Shown here: piece after piece, positions 11,845 to 12,951 of the stretch | Position numbering within the stretch: the stretch's first letter is position 1 | How the letters are laid out: each line of letters begins with the position of its first letter | Origin: Nitrospira sp. | GTDB lineage: Bacteria > UBA9089 > CG2-30-40-21 > SBAY01 | NCBI GenBank assembly: GCA_005239945.1 | Contig: SBAY01000323.1 | Coordinates: 1-12,951 of the forward strand | Length of the DNA stretch: 12,951 bases | Reading direction: 5' to 3' | Program-made: the position numbers and the translations under genes | The notes under the pieces: model-generated | Databases searched by the model: none | Told to the model about the DNA's origin: nothing | Seen by the model: the letters and a program-made list of their open reading frames with translations, nothing else

Positions 11845-11899
11845 CCCTTGGATTTTAGGCTTTAGCCTTTCATAAAATCCTAAAGGATTAATTCCAGGG
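11845..11899. repeat. Dispersed palindromic repeat, copy 2 (upstream of the ferredoxin gene)
   Basis: The unit begins CCCTTGGA and ends TCCAGGG. It contains the 25 bases shared with 1259-1283 (AGGCTTTAGCCT core) followed by the 17 bases shared with 1238-1254 (ATCCTAAAGGAT core), i.e. the two sub-units in reverse order to copy 1. A further repeat-like word CTTTGCGCCTTTGCGAG follows at 11920-11936. Confidence 0.75.
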
Positions 11900-11959
11900 A
11901 AATTGCATAGATCAACTTACTTTGCGCCTTTGCGAGAGGCAAGAAAGGAGGGATAAGAA

Positions 11960-12202
11960 ATGGCTGCTGTAGTGAACAAAGAGATGTGTACCGGTTGTGA
12001 GATGTGTGTTGAGGTTTGCTCGGTTGAGGCAATCAAGGTCGAAAATGATGTGGCGGTGATAAATGAAGAGGAATGTGTAGATTGTGGTACTTGCGTAGAT
12101 GAATGCCCAAATGAAGCCATATCAATACGAGGAGAAAGGGAGAAGGTGGAGAAGGTAATTAAAATCAGGTTATCGGTTATCGGTGATCAGGTAATCAGGT
12201 AA
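11960..12202 (+). CDS. 2[4Fe-4S] ferredoxin
   Basis: Small soluble electron carrier, 80 residues. Two cluster motifs are complete: CTGCEMCVEVC (Cys10, 13, 16, 20) and CVDCGTCVDECP (Cys39, 42, 45, 49, then Pro50), each completing the other's cluster in the usual pseudo-twofold fold (first motif lacks the Pro after its fourth Cys). The start follows AAAGGAGGG. The tail after residue 65 (VIKIRLSVIGDQVIR) is translated from dispersed repeat DNA (GGTTATCGG, GGTAATCAGG words), so the original stop was probably lost by repeat insertion. It ends the plus-strand cluster and probably supplies electrons to the NifX/MBL-associated chemistry or to other reductases; partner unknown. Confidence 0.9.
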   Translation: MAAVVNKEMCTGCEMCVEVCSVEAIKVENDVAVINEEECVDCGTCVDECPNEAISIRGEREKVEKVIKIRLSVIGDQVIR

Positions 12203-12226
12203 TTATTTGACCGATTACCGATTACC
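12190..12226. terminator. Repeat-derived hairpin between convergent ferredoxin and rrf2 genes
   Basis: GGTAATCAGGTAAT (12190-12203) pairs with ATTACCGATTACC (12214-12226) with one bulge. No U-tract follows on either strand, so termination would be weak or Rho-dependent; it may be only the repeat's own palindrome. Confidence 0.35.
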
Positions 12227-12286
12227 AATTCTCCCTATTCTCCACTTCTCCTTGCAGACACATTTTCATAATTAGAATTGCTGTAA

Positions 12287-12742
12287 CTAATCACTATTCT
12301 GTTTACAAAGATTCTTTTCTTTCAATTCTTTTTCCCACTTAACCAGCTCTTCAAGTGAAATACTATCCAGCAGTTGAGCCATTTGCTGACTGACTTTTGT
12401 CCAGAGCAATTGAGTAGCACATTCTCCTGCCCGCTTACATTCTTGAGCATTCTTTTCTAATCCTGCACAAAAAACGACTTCAAGCGACCCCTCAACTATT
12501 CGCAGCACCGCACCAGCACTAATCTCTGAGGCTGGTTTGGCTAATCGATAGCCACCATGAGGCCCTCGCGTGCTCTCTACCAACCCAGCATTCCTTAATT
12601 TCACTACAAGTTGTTCTACATACGGAAAAGATATGTCCTGCCTCCTGGAAATATCATTTACAGAAAGCCATTCGTCATCTTTGTGCAATACCATATCTAA
12701 CATCACCCTTAAACCATACCTGCCTTTTGTTGAAAGCCTCAT
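12287..12742 (-). CDS. Rrf2/IscR-family Fe-S-sensing transcriptional regulator
   Basis: The protein has 151 residues. The N-terminal winged helix reads MRLSTKGRYGLRVMLDMVLH, SVNDISRRQDISFPYVEQLV, KLRNAGLVESTRGPHGGYRLAKP, the standard Rrf2 layout (recognition helix about 37-50, wing GPHGGYRL). Three Cys at 92, 102 and 108 (FCAG, ECKRAGECA) match the cluster-ligand loop of IscR (Cys92, 98, 104) with slightly wider spacing, so an Fe-S cluster is likely bound. The C-terminal helix SLEELVKWEKELKEK fits family ends. CAGGAGG upstream of the ATG (12742) is a good ribosome site. It is convergent with the ferredoxin gene, and likely controls Fe-S or the cluster to its left. I see no nearby canonical IscR box. 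Confidence 0.92.
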   Translation of the reverse strand: MRLSTKGRYGLRVMLDMVLHKDDEWLSVNDISRRQDISFPYVEQLVVKLRNAGLVESTRGPHGGYRLAKPASEISAGAVLRIVEGSLEVVFCAGLEKNAQECKRAGECATQLLWTKVSQQMAQLLDSISLEELVKWEKELKEKNLCKQNSD

Positions 12743-12804
12743 ATTATTTACCTCCTGAGTTTCTCCACCACACTGAAATACTCCTCACCTATGATGATTT
12801 AATG

Positions 12805-12835
12805 TAGTATATATGAATTATAATGTATATATATA
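12805..12835. promoter_or_regulatory. AT-rich dyad upstream of rrf2
   Basis: TATATATGAATTATAATG and the following TATATATATA form an imperfect palindrome at roughly 12808-12834. Read on the minus strand it includes TATAAT, a possible -10 for rrf2, with no good -35. CGGATGTTCCG, a small dyad, lies directly beyond. Autoregulatory binding is inferred only. Confidence 0.3.
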
Positions 12836-12936
12836 TCGGATGTTCCGCCAGTATTTTTGGGTTAAGATGTTGTTAAGTAAAGAGTTGCGTTGATTTCTAT
12901 CTGAAGATGTAGCCACTAAAAAGTTTGATATTTTGT

Positions 12937-12951
12937 AAAAAAATGCTTGAC
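12937..12951 (+). promoter_or_regulatory. Start of a promoter -35 element, cut by the window end
   Basis: The last 15 bases (AAAAAAATGCTTGAC) are identical to 8254-8268 in front of fur, where they run into TTGACA of a good promoter. A further plus-strand gene is therefore likely just beyond the window. Confidence 0.4.

Overview
The window comes from a diderm bacterium: it carries a TonB-dependent receptor, a TonB/ExbB/ExbD energiser and a second outer-membrane beta-barrel. Base composition is moderately AT-rich by eye. Genes start mostly behind strong AGGAGG-type ribosome sites. An ancestral-type iron-sulfur set (NifU/IscU-like scaffold, NifX-type proteins, a 2[4Fe-4S] ferredoxin, an IscR-like Rrf2 regulator), together with a DUF5320 protein and a short Fur with a Cys-rich N-terminus, suggests an anaerobe, probably an uncultured lineage. 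I cannot name the phylum from sequence alone.

Layout. (1) 1-3163, plus strand: an outer-membrane barrel with a His5-Glu4 loop, a zinc/manganese-type ABC binding protein and its ABC-3 permease. No ATPase gene lies between or beside them. (2) 3174-7285, minus strand: a TonB-dependent receptor followed by exbB-exbD-tonB, the last three overlapping by 11 nt each and preceded by their own TTGACA promoter with a dyad over the -10. (3) 7286-8335: a dense non-coding or decayed stretch. It holds a 46-codon Lys/Pro/His-rich small ORF, an opposing promoter-plus-terminator pair that could make an antisense small RNA, a nested non-autonomous inverted-repeat element with G-quadruplex motifs, and an internally deleted feoB remnant. 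(4) 8336-12202, plus strand: fur with a Fur box at its own start site, then DUF5320, NifU-like, NifX-like, a CSSCS mini-ORF, a second NifX-like gene broken by an amber codon, a small ORF, a metallo-beta-lactamase-fold protein, an FmdB-type zinc ribbon and a ferredoxin. (5) 12287-12742, minus strand: an Rrf2/IscR-type repressor.

The common theme is metal uptake and metal/Fe-S sensing. An outer-membrane receptor powered by TonB-ExbBD and an ABC importer handle entry, Fur and an IscR-like protein sense iron and Fe-S status, and the 8.9-12.2 kb cluster resembles the DUF5320/NifX/MBL/ferredoxin clusters of unknown role seen in anaerobes.

The most notable features are erosion and hidden small elements. 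Three metal-related genes carry lesions: a TAA inside the porin signal peptide, an internally deleted feoB, and a TAG in the second NifX gene. Intergenic DNA holds at least four repeat families, two of which sit directly in front of ribosome-binding sites or run into gene ends. The best candidate for something undescribed is the sense/antisense arrangement at 7367-7535 in the leader of the TonB-dependent receptor.
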